15,056 bases of DNA from JARRRL01 sp037380725 (GTDB taxonomy: Bacteria > Pseudomonadota > Gammaproteobacteria > Pseudomonadales > JANQJO01), in assembly GCA_037380725.1 (NCBI GenBank), contig JARRRL010000090.1, positions 1 to 15,056 of the forward strand. The letters run 5' to 3'. A program made the position numbers and the translations under genes. Shown piece after piece: positions 1 to 7,603 of this stretch. A model generated the notes under the pieces. The model worked only from the letters and a program-made list of their open reading frames with translations. It was not told the DNA's origin and searched no databases. Each line of letters opens with the position of its first letter. The first letter of the stretch is position 1.

Positions 1-673
1 GCCATGTCCCACTCGAAACGACCTTCGAAATTGGCTCAGCCGGCTCTGGACACAGGAGCGTCGTCACCACACCCACACACATCCCACAGGCCATAATCAC
101 ATACGTTAGACACCATGCATCATAACGATAATCTGCAGCAGTCGAGCCAAACCATTGGGCCAGAAACAAGGCCCCCGCGCCCGCAGCAATCATACCCACA
201 CGATAACCGGCTACGTAAGTGGCAGACAAAGCGGCCTGTAGTTCAGCAGGTGCGGATTCAATGCGAAATGCATCCAGTACGATATCCTGAGTCGCCGAAG
301 AAAAACCAAGACAGACCGCCGCTATAGCCATGTAAACCAAATCGATCTCGCCCTGAGCAGGGTCCACCAATGCCATCGCTAGTATGGCTATAGCCACCAT
401 GACTTGTGAGCACAACAGCCACGCTCTGCGTCGCCCCATGCGCCGCGTTAACCACGGCAATGGCACGCTATCCACCAAAGGAGACCATACAAACTTAAAG
501 GAATAGCCTAAAGCAGCCCAACTGAAAAAAGTGACAGTCGATCGTTCCACGCCTGCTTCACGCAGCCATAACGAAAGGGACGAAAAAATCAGTAAAATAG
601 GTAATCCAGCAGCAAAACCAAAAAACAGCATCGCCACAGCACGCCGATCAAACAAAACCCACATCGCGGGCAT
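1..673 (-). CDS. ampG: Muropeptide permease AmpG (MFS), 3' part outside window
   Basis: Inner-membrane MFS transporter that imports GlcNAc-anhydroMurNAc peptides for peptidoglycan recycling. The first 224 residues are visible and the frame stays open to the window edge; complete AmpG proteins are roughly 490 residues or more. The opening after the start (LFFGFAAGLPILLIFSSLSL, residues about 15-34), followed by WLREAGV, the LGYSFKFVWSPLVD stretch and the basic loop RRMGRRRAWLL, is the typical AmpG N-terminus. The arginine-rich loop is the usual MFS cytoplasmic loop between helices 2 and 3. Later hydrophobic segments include the VAIAILAMALVD and VYMAIAAVCLGFSSATQD regions. The start is ATG at 673, since a stop codon lies two codons upstream; ATG at 664 is an alternative. 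No clear ribosome site is seen. It is divergent from anmK, the kinase of the same recycling pathway, across 144 nt. Confidence 0.9.
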   Translation of the reverse strand, partial: MPAMWVLFDRRAVAMLFFGFAAGLPILLIFSSLSLWLREAGVERSTVTFFSWAALGYSFKFVWSPLVDSVPLPWLTRRMGRRRAWLLCSQVMVAIAILAMALVDPAQGEIDLVYMAIAAVCLGFSSATQDIVLDAFRIESAPAELQAALSATYVAGYRVGMIAAGAGALFLAQWFGSTAADYRYDAWCLTYVIMACGMCVGVVTTLLCPEPAEPISKVVSSGTW

Positions 674-817
674 TGATTACCCGTACTCATTGCAAACACA
701 CAAACCGATCATCAATACCGAACCACGCCCTCTTGCTGCTACGCACACTAAAATCTAGAATTAAGCCTCGTATAGGAAAAGCGCTTCCGCCACTTTTCAC
801 GATCGGTAACACATTCC

Positions 818-2389
818 ATGATGGATCACCACGCAGACAGCACGAATCTTCTACCACTTCTGACTATTGGCGTCATGACCGGCAATTCAGTGGACGGCAT
901 CGATACCGTTTTAACTGCCTTTCACGCGGATGGCCGTATTCAAGATTTACACAATCATTTCGTCCCATTTGAAGACACATTTTATCAAGCGATTCGAGCG
1001 CTTCAGCACAGCGTCGCTCAGTACGCGGGCCACATGGAGACGGTGGCAGAGCAATTCCATTGCTCCATTGCAGGCATTTCATATAGTTTTGACCGTCTAC
1101 AGCGTGAATTAATCGATCTTGTCGCGGATTCCATCAACGCGCTGATCATCAAGGCGCGTGCACACCCACCGCCATATCCGACACCCGATGGACTCTTCCC
1201 TCCCGTGGACATTATCGGCTTTCACGGACAAACCTGTGATCATTGCCCACCGTCTCGCCTTGGTGCTAATGACTCGAAACGGGTATATACTGTCCAAATT
1301 GGTGATGGTCAACGTCTAGCGGACCTAACCGGCATTACCGTCGCCTGTGACTTCCGTTCTGATGATCTTATGGCTGGCGGCGAAGCGGCACCACTCGCAC
1401 CGATGCACAATCTGCATCTAACTAACAACGCCCGACCGTCTGAACGAATCCCCATCGTGTTCTGCAATGCCGGAAATACCGGCAACTTATCACTCATCAG
1501 CACAGCACAGCTCTCTCATTCCGCTCATCAGTCTTATCATCCGTTTCTTACCTATGGGTGGGACACCGGACCGTTTAACCATTATCCCGACCACTTAATG
1601 CGAAAATATCGCAACCAACCTTGCGATTTGGATGGGCGCCTTGGTGCTCAAGGGCACATCAATCTCACACTTCTGGCTACGCTCTTCAGTCATTCCGTAA
1701 AACATGTTACTGGTGATAACTACTTACTGATGAGTCCTCCTAAATCGGGCGACCCAAATTTTTACACTTGGCTACCCGCGTTGGACGACGACACCCTGCC
1801 ACTGGCTGATCGCGTGAGAACGGCTGAATACTTTGCTGCCTACGCATTCACTCACAGTTTAAGCTTTATTCCCGAACACGTACAAGTGCCGACTCACTTC
1901 GCTCTTTTTGGTGGCGGTTGGTCCAACCCAATTATACGACAACACTTTGAAGGTATACTGAAAGGCAAATTTCAAGAAAACCCTATTTTACCAACACATC
2001 ACACTACTTTTCAGCACACGCTATCGCGCCTTCATATGAATAAAAATTCCATCTTCATCACAAAAACTGAAACCTTTGGGATTAACAGTCAAGCAATGGA
2101 AGCCCGCGTGTTCGCTGACATGGCGCGCTGCCGCTTAATGGGTATTCCTTTTTCCACACCTGAAATCACAGGGGTATCATCCCCAACAGTAGGCGGCATC
2201 CTCAGATTTCCTCAGCAAACTGCATCAAACGCCACATCAAACGTTCGCGCGCACCTCATTGAATACAGCATGAAAGGGCCAGCACAAAATCCGATCACAA
2301 CGGACACGCGCTGGAGTCGCGCCAGTGCAGGTTGGTGGAAACGGTATACCCAACCCCACAACAACACTAATAATACTATAAACAAATAG
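818..2389 (+). CDS. anmK: Anhydro-N-acetylmuramic acid kinase AnmK, long form
   Basis: Cytosolic sugar kinase that opens and phosphorylates 1,6-anhydro-MurNAc to MurNAc-6-phosphate during cell-wall recycling. The protein has 523 residues against about 370 for E. coli AnmK. Family landmarks appear in order: GVMTGNSVDGID (18-29, usual form GVMSGTSxDGxD), DIIGFHGQT (131-139), TGITVACDFRSDDLMAGG (171-188), WDTGPFN (248-254, with D249 matching the catalytic Asp of DTGPGN), SPPKSGDPNF (306-315), FGGGWSN (364-370) and EARVFADMA (428-436). The extra length comes from insertions, for example around 83-125, 225-245 and 385-412, and a C-terminal tail after about 465. Some usually fixed residues differ (TGN for SGT, DTGPFN for DTGPGN, CNAGNTGN for NIGGIAN), so activity is likely but not certain. 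Start is ATG 818, with ATG 821 directly behind; the ribosome site is weak. Family assignment is sure; the significance of the extension is unknown. Confidence 0.9.
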   Translation: MMDHHADSTNLLPLLTIGVMTGNSVDGIDTVLTAFHADGRIQDLHNHFVPFEDTFYQAIRALQHSVAQYAGHMETVAEQFHCSIAGISYSFDRLQRELIDLVADSINALIIKARAHPPPYPTPDGLFPPVDIIGFHGQTCDHCPPSRLGANDSKRVYTVQIGDGQRLADLTGITVACDFRSDDLMAGGEAAPLAPMHNLHLTNNARPSERIPIVFCNAGNTGNLSLISTAQLSHSAHQSYHPFLTYGWDTGPFNHYPDHLMRKYRNQPCDLDGRLGAQGHINLTLLATLFSHSVKHVTGDNYLLMSPPKSGDPNFYTWLPALDDDTLPLADRVRTAEYFAAYAFTHSLSFIPEHVQVPTHFALFGGGWSNPIIRQHFEGILKGKFQENPILPTHHTTFQHTLSRLHMNKNSIFITKTETFGINSQAMEARVFADMARCRLMGIPFSTPEITGVSSPTVGGILRFPQQTASNATSNVRAHLIEYSMKGPAQNPITTDTRWSRASAGWWKRYTQPHNNTNNTINK

Positions 2390-2762
2390 ACACTTTATGA
2401 TTGCTTGTAGCAAATTTTGCTAACTAGTAAAGACGCTCTCCCAGTCAGCATCGCACAGCATGTTATAGCGCTATCAGCCACTTTCACCTGGCATCTTACA
2501 TCACATCTATCTTCACGAATAACAATGATTACAAAAACTTAGCACAAAACACAACACTTCACGTCAGATCCCCACTGTCATATTCTAGTTATCCGCCATT
2601 TCTCTGATCAACGCATTCATACAACTTTTCAGATCACTCTCCACACACAGACAAGAATTGAGACGAAACCAAGACACTGCGCACATTCTGTTCGAACATT
2701 TTTTCTTCTAACCGACAAACGCACTGAACATTGGATAAAAAAACGCACAGTCAGACTGAACG
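2390..2762. other. Non-coding stretch after anmK
   Basis: No coding frame with a credible start is seen on either strand. Nineteen nt after the anmK stop lies a small perfect hairpin (TAGCAA 2408-2413, loop ATT, TTGCTA 2417-2422). It has no T-tract, so it is at most a weak terminator. The rest is low in G and rich in A, C and T, with no recognised repeat. Confidence 0.5.
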
Positions 2763-2790
2763 ATTACCCTTTCACCAACAAAAATATAAT
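2763..2790 (+). promoter_or_regulatory. Possible sigma-70 promoter of the GH32-like gene
   Basis: A perfect -10 box TATAAT lies at 2785-2790. Sixteen nt upstream, ATTACC (2763-2768) matches the -35 consensus at three of six positions. A start near 2797 would put the GAGGT ribosome site and ATG at 2815 very early in the transcript. Spacing is acceptable but the -35 box is poor. Confidence 0.35.
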
Positions 2791-2810
2791 TAATACACAA
2801 AAAATGAGGT

Positions 2811-2838
2811 AAAAATGAGGCTAACTCGCCTTTTTTTA
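2811..2838 (+). terminator. Weak hairpin with T7 run (terminator, attenuator or slippery site)
   Basis: AGGC (2818-2821) can pair with GCCT (2828-2831) across a six-base loop, extended weakly by flanking A and T pairs, and runs into seven Ts (2831-2837). This has the shape of a weak rho-independent terminator, possibly bidirectional because A5 precedes the stem. It sits downstream of the proposed promoter and upstream of the GH32-like frame, so it could also be an attenuator. The same T run may be a frameshift or assembly-error site, as described for the short ORF at 2815. Confidence 0.3.
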
Positions 2839-2895
2839 TACCTAAAATTCAACCACTTAAGAAACATCATCCGACGATATTCTTGCCACATCTAG
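2815..2895 (+). CDS. 26-codon ORF, possibly the true 5' end of the GH32-like gene
   Basis: ATG at 2815 follows a good ribosome site, GAGGT (2806-2810), at four nt. It reads MRLTRLFLYLKF and onward to TAG at 2893-2895, overlapping the TTG-started GH32-like frame. The frame crosses seven Ts at 2831-2837. One additional T would move translation into the GH32-like frame without meeting a stop, giving an N-terminus beginning MRLTRLFFIPKIQPLKK. It may therefore be a leader peptide, an artefact, or the real gene start separated by a homopolymer error or by slippage. The sequence alone does not decide. Confidence 0.35.
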   Translation: MRLTRLFLYLKFNHLRNIIRRYSCHI

Positions 2896-4448
2896 ACAAC
2901 CCGTCAAGCGTCAAAAAACGCTTGCGCTGTTGGAAAAATGCCGCTAAGTTGTTGTCGCTATTTGACGTTGACATCAGAGGAACATTCCCTGATCAACGCC
3001 GATCTGAAAGCACCTCAATCACTATTGGACGAAAAGATAACATGTATACTGGTAAAGGTTTTAGCGACTGGGAAATCGGCGACGTAGACGTCTTTATCCA
3101 CGACGGAAAATATCACCTGTTTCACCTCATCATTCCAAATCACGATTACATTGCACACGCCGTATCCGATGATGGCATTAACTGGCGTCGCGAAAAAAAT
3201 GCGCTTTTTGTAGGCGATCCAGGCGAATGGGATGATGACATGCTGTGGACAATGCACGTCTCCCAAGAAGAAGACCATTTTGTCATGTATTACACTGGAC
3301 TAAGCCGAAAAGATGCCTGGACCAGTCAACGAATTGGACGTGCTCGATCCGATGATTTGATCCATTGGACAAAAGAAAAAGCCCAAGGCTTACCGCAAGG
3401 CAGCACGGGTCCATACTATGAAACTGCGGGAAAGAACAATCCGCGAAAATGGTTGAGTTTCAGAGACCCCTTCAAATTCAATTATGACGGTGAGACGTAT
3501 CTACTGATCAATGGACGGGCCGCCTCAGGCCCCGTGAATCGCCGAGGCTGCGTGGCCTTAGCTAAACTGCTCGACGATCGATTTGTTTTGCAAAAACCTC
3601 TTTTTATACCTGGCGTATACGACGATGTGGAATGCCCGTGTGTTTTCGAATTGAGCGGAAAATTTTATTTATTCGGTTCAATCCGCGAAGACATCAAAGT
3701 ACGCTACTGGTCCTCCGACGCGTTGTTGGGCGACTACAAAACTTATCACAACAACCTATTGTTACCAAAAGGTAACTACGCGGCCAGAGTCGTTTACGAT
3801 GGTGATCACAAACAAATCGAAGTTGACGCTACGGGTAAAATTTATCTCAGCAGTTACTATCGTTGGCCTGAAAAAATTCTCGGTTCATTAGCACAAAAGG
3901 ATTTTCCGACACCACGGCAATTGCTGAGCAACAGCCAAGCTCGCGTAGACATCGATGCGGAAAGCTGGCATATTATCGCGGATGGATCTTACGAAGTATT
4001 TGCGTTCAACAAACCTTCTGAATCGCTGATTTGGGAAGGCACATTTAAGCTAGAAGGATACGGAAAATTTGGACTGGTCATCGATTGTGATACGGAAGGC
4101 AATGGCTACTGGATCACCATTGATGTGATAAACGGCTACGTCAAAATTCGATCATGGAGCTTCAACGAGACCAACGTGCACAATAACTTCATCTACGAAA
4201 GCTTACAGGCAAATCACTTTCCTCCGCCCTGCGATCGTAGTCTCAATTTCAAACTGATCCGGTACGGTAATTATTTGGAATTGAGCATTGATAATCGAAT
4301 TGTGTTAACGCTCATTGATTATCAATATTCGAACCCCTTCTTAGGATTTTATCTCTCTTCCTGCAGCGCCACTTTAACGAATAGTACAATCTATTCTCTT
4401 TCCGATCCACAACACGAATACGCGTCACAAGAAGTTTACTTTGACTAA
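2883..4448 (+). CDS. GH32-like beta-propeller glycosidase
   Basis: Likely acts on fructosyl or related glycosides; the substrate is not predictable. The frame from TTG 2883 gives 521 residues. A five-bladed propeller domain (about 60-340) shows the three acidic signatures of the GH32/68/43 group: GDVDVFIHDGKYHLF (66-80) with D67 the probable nucleophile, FRDPF (193-197) with the RDP transition-state Asp D195, and DVECPCVF (248-255) with E250 in the EC-P acid/base position. A beta-sandwich-like C-terminal part (about 365-510, including GYWITIDVINGYVKIRSW) fits the GH32 two-domain layout. No signal peptide is visible, so a cytosolic location is inferred. The start is unclear: no in-frame ATG occurs before ATG 3042 (residue 54, already close to the catalytic domain), and TTG 2883 lacks a ribosome site. 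A better site lies in another frame at 2815. Fold and class are likely; specificity is open. Confidence 0.75.
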   Translation: MPHLDNPSSVKKRLRCWKNAAKLLSLFDVDIRGTFPDQRRSESTSITIGRKDNMYTGKGFSDWEIGDVDVFIHDGKYHLFHLIIPNHDYIAHAVSDDGINWRREKNALFVGDPGEWDDDMLWTMHVSQEEDHFVMYYTGLSRKDAWTSQRIGRARSDDLIHWTKEKAQGLPQGSTGPYYETAGKNNPRKWLSFRDPFKFNYDGETYLLINGRAASGPVNRRGCVALAKLLDDRFVLQKPLFIPGVYDDVECPCVFELSGKFYLFGSIREDIKVRYWSSDALLGDYKTYHNNLLLPKGNYAARVVYDGDHKQIEVDATGKIYLSSYYRWPEKILGSLAQKDFPTPRQLLSNSQARVDIDAESWHIIADGSYEVFAFNKPSESLIWEGTFKLEGYGKFGLVIDCDTEGNGYWITIDVINGYVKIRSWSFNETNVHNNFIYESLQANHFPPPCDRSLNFKLIRYGNYLELSIDNRIVLTLIDYQYSNPFLGFYLSSCSATLTNSTIYSLSDPQHEYASQEVYFD

Positions 4449-4532
4449 AGCAATCAATGGATTAGAAGGCATTGATCTGAGTGCACGCCTCAATGGAAAA
4501 ATAAATTGAACCAATAACCACAAGCGTGCTAG

Positions 4533-4574
4533 GCTGCTAGCGCGTTTTCTTTGTGCGTAACACGCGCTAGCAGC
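4533..4574. repeat. 12-bp perfect inverted repeat between the glycosidase and mscS
   Basis: GCTGCTAGCGCG (4533-4544) is mirrored exactly by CGCGCTAGCAGC (4563-4574) around an 18-nt loop. The stem is strong, but neither side has a T-tract, so a classical intrinsic terminator is unlikely. It lies 85 nt after the glycosidase stop and 81 nt before mscS. It could stabilise or end the upstream mRNA, or be a protein-binding site. A partial copy of the arm (GCGTGCTAG) precedes it at 4524-4532. Confidence 0.6.
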
Positions 4575-4655
4575 AACGTAAATCCGTCAACCAATAGCAA
4601 AAAATAGTAAAGTAAAAAACAACATTGAATCAAGTACGATAAAGGCAGGCTTCGC

Positions 4656-5546
4656 ATGGAAATATCATTTGATCAATACGCAAACGACGAAAACGTGTCT
4701 GAACTCATCCGTACAGCCATCGAGTTTGGCTCCAATGTGCTGGCTGCCATCGTGATCTTGATTGTCGGTTTATGGGCATCAAAACGTATTGCCGCCGTCG
4801 TCGAAAAATCGTTACATAAAGCAAAGCTGGACATCACACTCAGTGTTTTCTTATCTAAGTTATCGTATTTGGCTCTGATCGCTTTTTCTGTCATTGCAGC
4901 CTTATCCCGAGTCGGCATTCAAACCGCGTCCTTTGTTGCCGTATTAGCCGCCGCCGGTCTTGCAATCGGTATGGCGTTACAAGGATCGCTCTCCAACTTC
5001 GCAGCAGGTGTCATGATTTTAATTTTCAGACCTTTTAAACAGGATGATTGGGTCGATGCGGGCGGCGTAAGCGGTGCGATAAAAGAAATAAACGTTTTCT
5101 TCACTGTATTGGCTACCGGAGACAATAAGAAAGTGATCGTACCAAACAGTCAAATGACGGGAGGCTCTATCACCAATTATTCTGCCTACGGCACACGTCG
5201 CGTAGATCTCGTTATCGGTGTAAGCTACAATGCCAATCTGGCCGCGACACGGCAAGTCATTCATTCGGTTTTAGCCCAGCACCCAAATATACTGCACGAG
5301 AAAGAGTACACCATCGCCATCTCGGAACTCGGAGCCAGCTCCGTTAACTTCACTGTGCGATCATGGGTCAATAGTTCAAATTATTGGCCAACCTATTTTG
5401 ACTTGAATGAACAGATAAAAAATGCACTCGATGCCAACAACATTTCGATACCTTTTCCACAAATGGATGTACATTTAAACCCATCCGTCGAAGCTGCATT
5501 CGCCGCCCAGCAAAGAAACCCCTCCGCGCAGAGCCAAAACAACTGA
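4656..5546 (+). CDS. mscS: Small-conductance mechanosensitive channel, MscS family
   Basis: Inner-membrane channel that opens under membrane tension and releases solutes on hypo-osmotic shock. Its 296 residues are close to E. coli MscS (286). Helix TM1 is about 28-45 and TM2 about 63-84. The pore helix TM3 (about 90-125) holds the Gly/Ala-patterned AAAGLAIGMALQGSLSNFAA, the hallmark of MscS, with the conserved LQG...N at the hinge. The beta domain follows with FRPFKQDDWVDAGGVSG (124-140) and VPNSQMTGGSITNYS (162-176). The C-terminal alpha/beta domain ends near 280, with a short Gln/Asn-rich tail. Start is ATG 4656, with AAAGG/CAGG (4641-4649) upstream. It is a single gene that converges on the kinase-like gene, with only 24 nt between stops. 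Confidence 0.93.
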   Translation: MEISFDQYANDENVSELIRTAIEFGSNVLAAIVILIVGLWASKRIAAVVEKSLHKAKLDITLSVFLSKLSYLALIAFSVIAALSRVGIQTASFVAVLAAAGLAIGMALQGSLSNFAAGVMILIFRPFKQDDWVDAGGVSGAIKEINVFFTVLATGDNKKVIVPNSQMTGGSITNYSAYGTRRVDLVIGVSYNANLAATRQVIHSVLAQHPNILHEKEYTIAISELGASSVNFTVRSWVNSSNYWPTYFDLNEQIKNALDANNISIPFPQMDVHLNPSVEAAFAAQQRNPSAQSQNN

Positions 5547-5570
5547 TTTTCTCAAAATACCGATTTAATA

Positions 5571-7244
5571 TTATTTCAAACGTAACTCCATGTGAAACGT
5601 CGTCCCCACATCCACATCCGATGTAACCGCCATTTGCCCCTTATGGTGATCAGTAATTATAAAATAAGAGAAGGATTGTCGGCGATCAGCCTCAAGGCTC
5701 TCACCACAATCCACTCCTCCCGCAATTTGTGTATTATTGAAATAAGGTTCAAAAATCATTTGTTGCTCGACCGGACTCAAACCAACGCCATTGTGTTGAA
5801 TTTTAAGCCACAACACTTCATACGACTCCAATACCGTCAATGTAATTTGAGGGCGCCAATCCGAATGATTCATTTCCATGGGCTTGTTTGCGGCTTCGTC
5901 TCTTTGCACCTCCGAACAAACATCCTCTTGCTGCGTATCACCATCCACCACAGCACGCTGACCGACCTGAGACAGCATAAAAAATTTATCCGCTAATGCA
6001 TAACTGCAATGCCGTAACAAACTTAAAAAAACTTGTTGCAATTCACCGGCATTACACAGAACGTGAGGCAAATTCTCTTCATAGTGGCGCTTAACTATAA
6101 TCTCGTTGAATTTAAGTCCTTTCGTATCTGCATAAATCCCAGCAGCCAAGCTCAGCGCATGTTCAAGCACGTCAATAATATCTTGTGGTCGTTTGCTGTG
6201 GCGATGGCTGGCGGCAAAATCCACCAAATTACTCGTAATAGCGGCAGCTCGATAACTTTCATTACGCGCTTGCAACAAAGGAACTTGCAGTCCTTCGCTG
6301 TATTGACGCATCGTTTCTGAAGCCGACACACTCCCCACTTGTTCACTCACAACCTGGTATGCATATTCAATAGACTTAATGATATGCTGCAACGGCAGGT
6401 TGATATCTTGAGCCATTGATGACGCCAACTCGCCCATCGAGGAAAGCTTGTCTTTCTGAATCAGCATATTCATGGATTGGACCTGCTTGGTGACATCGTC
6501 AATGAGCAGCACAATCCCCGTTTCTAAACCCGTTTCCAGCACATTTTCAATTGGATATATAACAATATCAAAATGCAACTGACCGCGCTGACTCCGACTG
6601 AGCNNNNNNNNNNNNNNNTCCCACAGCATTTTCCCAACAATACAGTCAGCTTCCAATCCTGTCAGTTGCTCAGCACCCCGATTCCACTGGGTCACAACAC
6701 CGTCATCATTTAGGCCAACCAACATCAACGGCATTGACTCAAGAATACTCTCCAAATAGGTTTGTGATGCATGCAAACGTTTGGTCGTTTGCTTGTGACG
6801 ATTGATTTCACCTTCCAGCAAGTGATTCGTTTGTATCAGCAATCGATTGGAATCATCCAGCGTTGCAGTTCGCTCCGCCACTCGTTGCTCCAATTCTTCG
6901 TTACTGGTAATCAACGCATGGTTCGCACGGTGTAACTGCCGACGCGCCACATACAATCGCCCCACACTCAGCGAAAGTAGAATAATCAAAATACCACTCG
7001 ACCAATTAGCCACATACTGCCAATTGGTATTGCCTTGCTCATTCTCAAAGTATTCGAATGCCCACGCCATGTCTGGCGCCACCACGACGAATAAGGTATA
7101 CAGTATAAAAGACCACTTTTTAATATACCGCTGGCAGCAACTTACAAACATCATGCCCATGGTACAACTCGTCCCTTTGCGCTCACCATCATTCATATTC
7201 ATATGCAACTGGCATCCGCGTTTTAATAAAAAACCAACACCCAC
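5571..7244 (-). CDS. PAS sensor histidine-kinase homologue with degenerate catalytic core
   Basis: Membrane-bound two-component sensor homologue, 557 residues as drawn. Order: hydrophobic segment about 44-63, second membrane segment about 83-100, coiled coil about 103-160 (EELEQRVAERTATL), PAS domain about 162-255, H-box region 264-295, ATPase-like domain about 395-557. Essential residues are missing. The H-box reads GELASSMAQDINLPL (271-285), with Gln279 where the phosphorylated His belongs. The N-box region LLRHCSYAL (409-417) has His where Asn is expected. The G1 motif reads HNGVG (484-488) instead of DNGxG. The G2 glycine motif is not recognisable (GESLEADRR, 514-522). FEPYF and GTTF remain. 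Phosphotransfer activity is therefore doubtful; a signalling scaffold or regulator is the inference. An N-run interrupts the PAS domain. The start is uncertain: GTG 7244, ATGs at 7202 and 7196, or ATG 7160 preceded by AAAGGGA. No response regulator gene is adjacent. Confidence 0.8.
   Translation of the reverse strand: MGVGFLLKRGCQLHMNMNDGERKGTSCTMGMMFVSCCQRYIKKWSFILYTLFVVVAPDMAWAFEYFENEQGNTNWQYVANWSSGILIILLSLSVGRLYVARRQLHRANHALITSNEELEQRVAERTATLDDSNRLLIQTNHLLEGEINRHKQTTKRLHASQTYLESILESMPLMLVGLNDDGVVTQWNRGAEQLTGLEADCIVGKMLWXXXXXXLSRSQRGQLHFDIVIYPIENVLETGLETGIVLLIDDVTKQVQSMNMLIQKDKLSSMGELASSMAQDINLPLQHIIKSIEYAYQVVSEQVGSVSASETMRQYSEGLQVPLLQARNESYRAAAITSNLVDFAASHRHSKRPQDIIDVLEHALSLAAGIYADTKGLKFNEIIVKRHYEENLPHVLCNAGELQQVFLSLLRHCSYALADKFFMLSQVGQRAVVDGDTQQEDVCSEVQRDEAANKPMEMNHSDWRPQITLTVLESYEVLWLKIQHNGVGLSPVEQQMIFEPYFNNTQIAGGVDCGESLEADRRQSFSYFIITDHHKGQMAVTSDVDVGTTFHMELRLK
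6604..6618. other. Assembly gap (15 Ns) inside the PAS domain
   Basis: Fifteen undetermined bases interrupt the kinase-like gene. The surrounding reading frame happens to continue across it. The PAS core on either side (GKMLW before, HFDIVIYPIE after) is closer together than usual for this domain, so the real gap is probably larger than 15 nt. Confidence 0.95.
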
Positions 7245-7603
7245 TCAAGCTTCCGGATTCTAACTAACTTCGAGACCAGCCTCAAAGTGATCCAATGGCC
7301 ACACCCAAGCGAGCTCATAAAGCACAGCAGAACACGCATACTTGTTCCGCTCCAAAAAAATCACAACGGCACACAGTGTAACCAAGCCCCCACATTAGCT
7401 GTTTACGCAATGACGACACACACAGCCTGTAACCAGACTCATCTCCCACCTCACCGCTGTTTCCGATAATCTGCTAGAGGTATCAATCTGTGATGACGAC
7501 ACGCCCAAGTCCCCTCCAAAAATTTTGCACACCCATAAGGGGGAGGGGAAACCCACAACAAACACATGCCCCCAGACTGTCACCGATCCACATAAGAGGT
7601 TGT
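7245..7603 (+). promoter_or_regulatory. Divergent intergenic region and methyltransferase leader with hairpin
   Basis: The region between the divergent kinase-like and methyltransferase genes has no convincing coding frame. TCCCCTCC (7510-7517) pairs perfectly with GGAGGGGA (7542-7549) across 24 nt, about 55 nt before the ribosome site. GATAAT (7465-7470) is a possible -10 box without a good -35. The hairpin suggests that the stretch after about 7490 is untranslated leader rather than protein. Confidence 0.45.

Noticed and set aside
258..758. Small ORFs at 258-455 (minus) and 531-758 (plus) over ampG
   Set aside because: The minus-strand AmpG frame, with clear family motifs, explains this DNA; these are other-frame reflections.
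5592..7263. Plus-strand open frames (5592-5996, 6033-6320, 6847-7263)
   Set aside because: They lie opposite the kinase-like gene, have no family resemblance or ribosome sites, and mirror its codons.
7287..7469. 60-codon plus-strand ORF before the methyltransferase
   Set aside because: Composition is His/Thr/Gln/Pro-rich with no ribosome site or recognisable motif; it is probably untranslated leader.
7490..7603. Upstream GTG start adding 38 residues to the methyltransferase
   Set aside because: A good ribosome site precedes ATG 7604, and the upstream stretch contains a G/C-rich hairpin and low-complexity residues.
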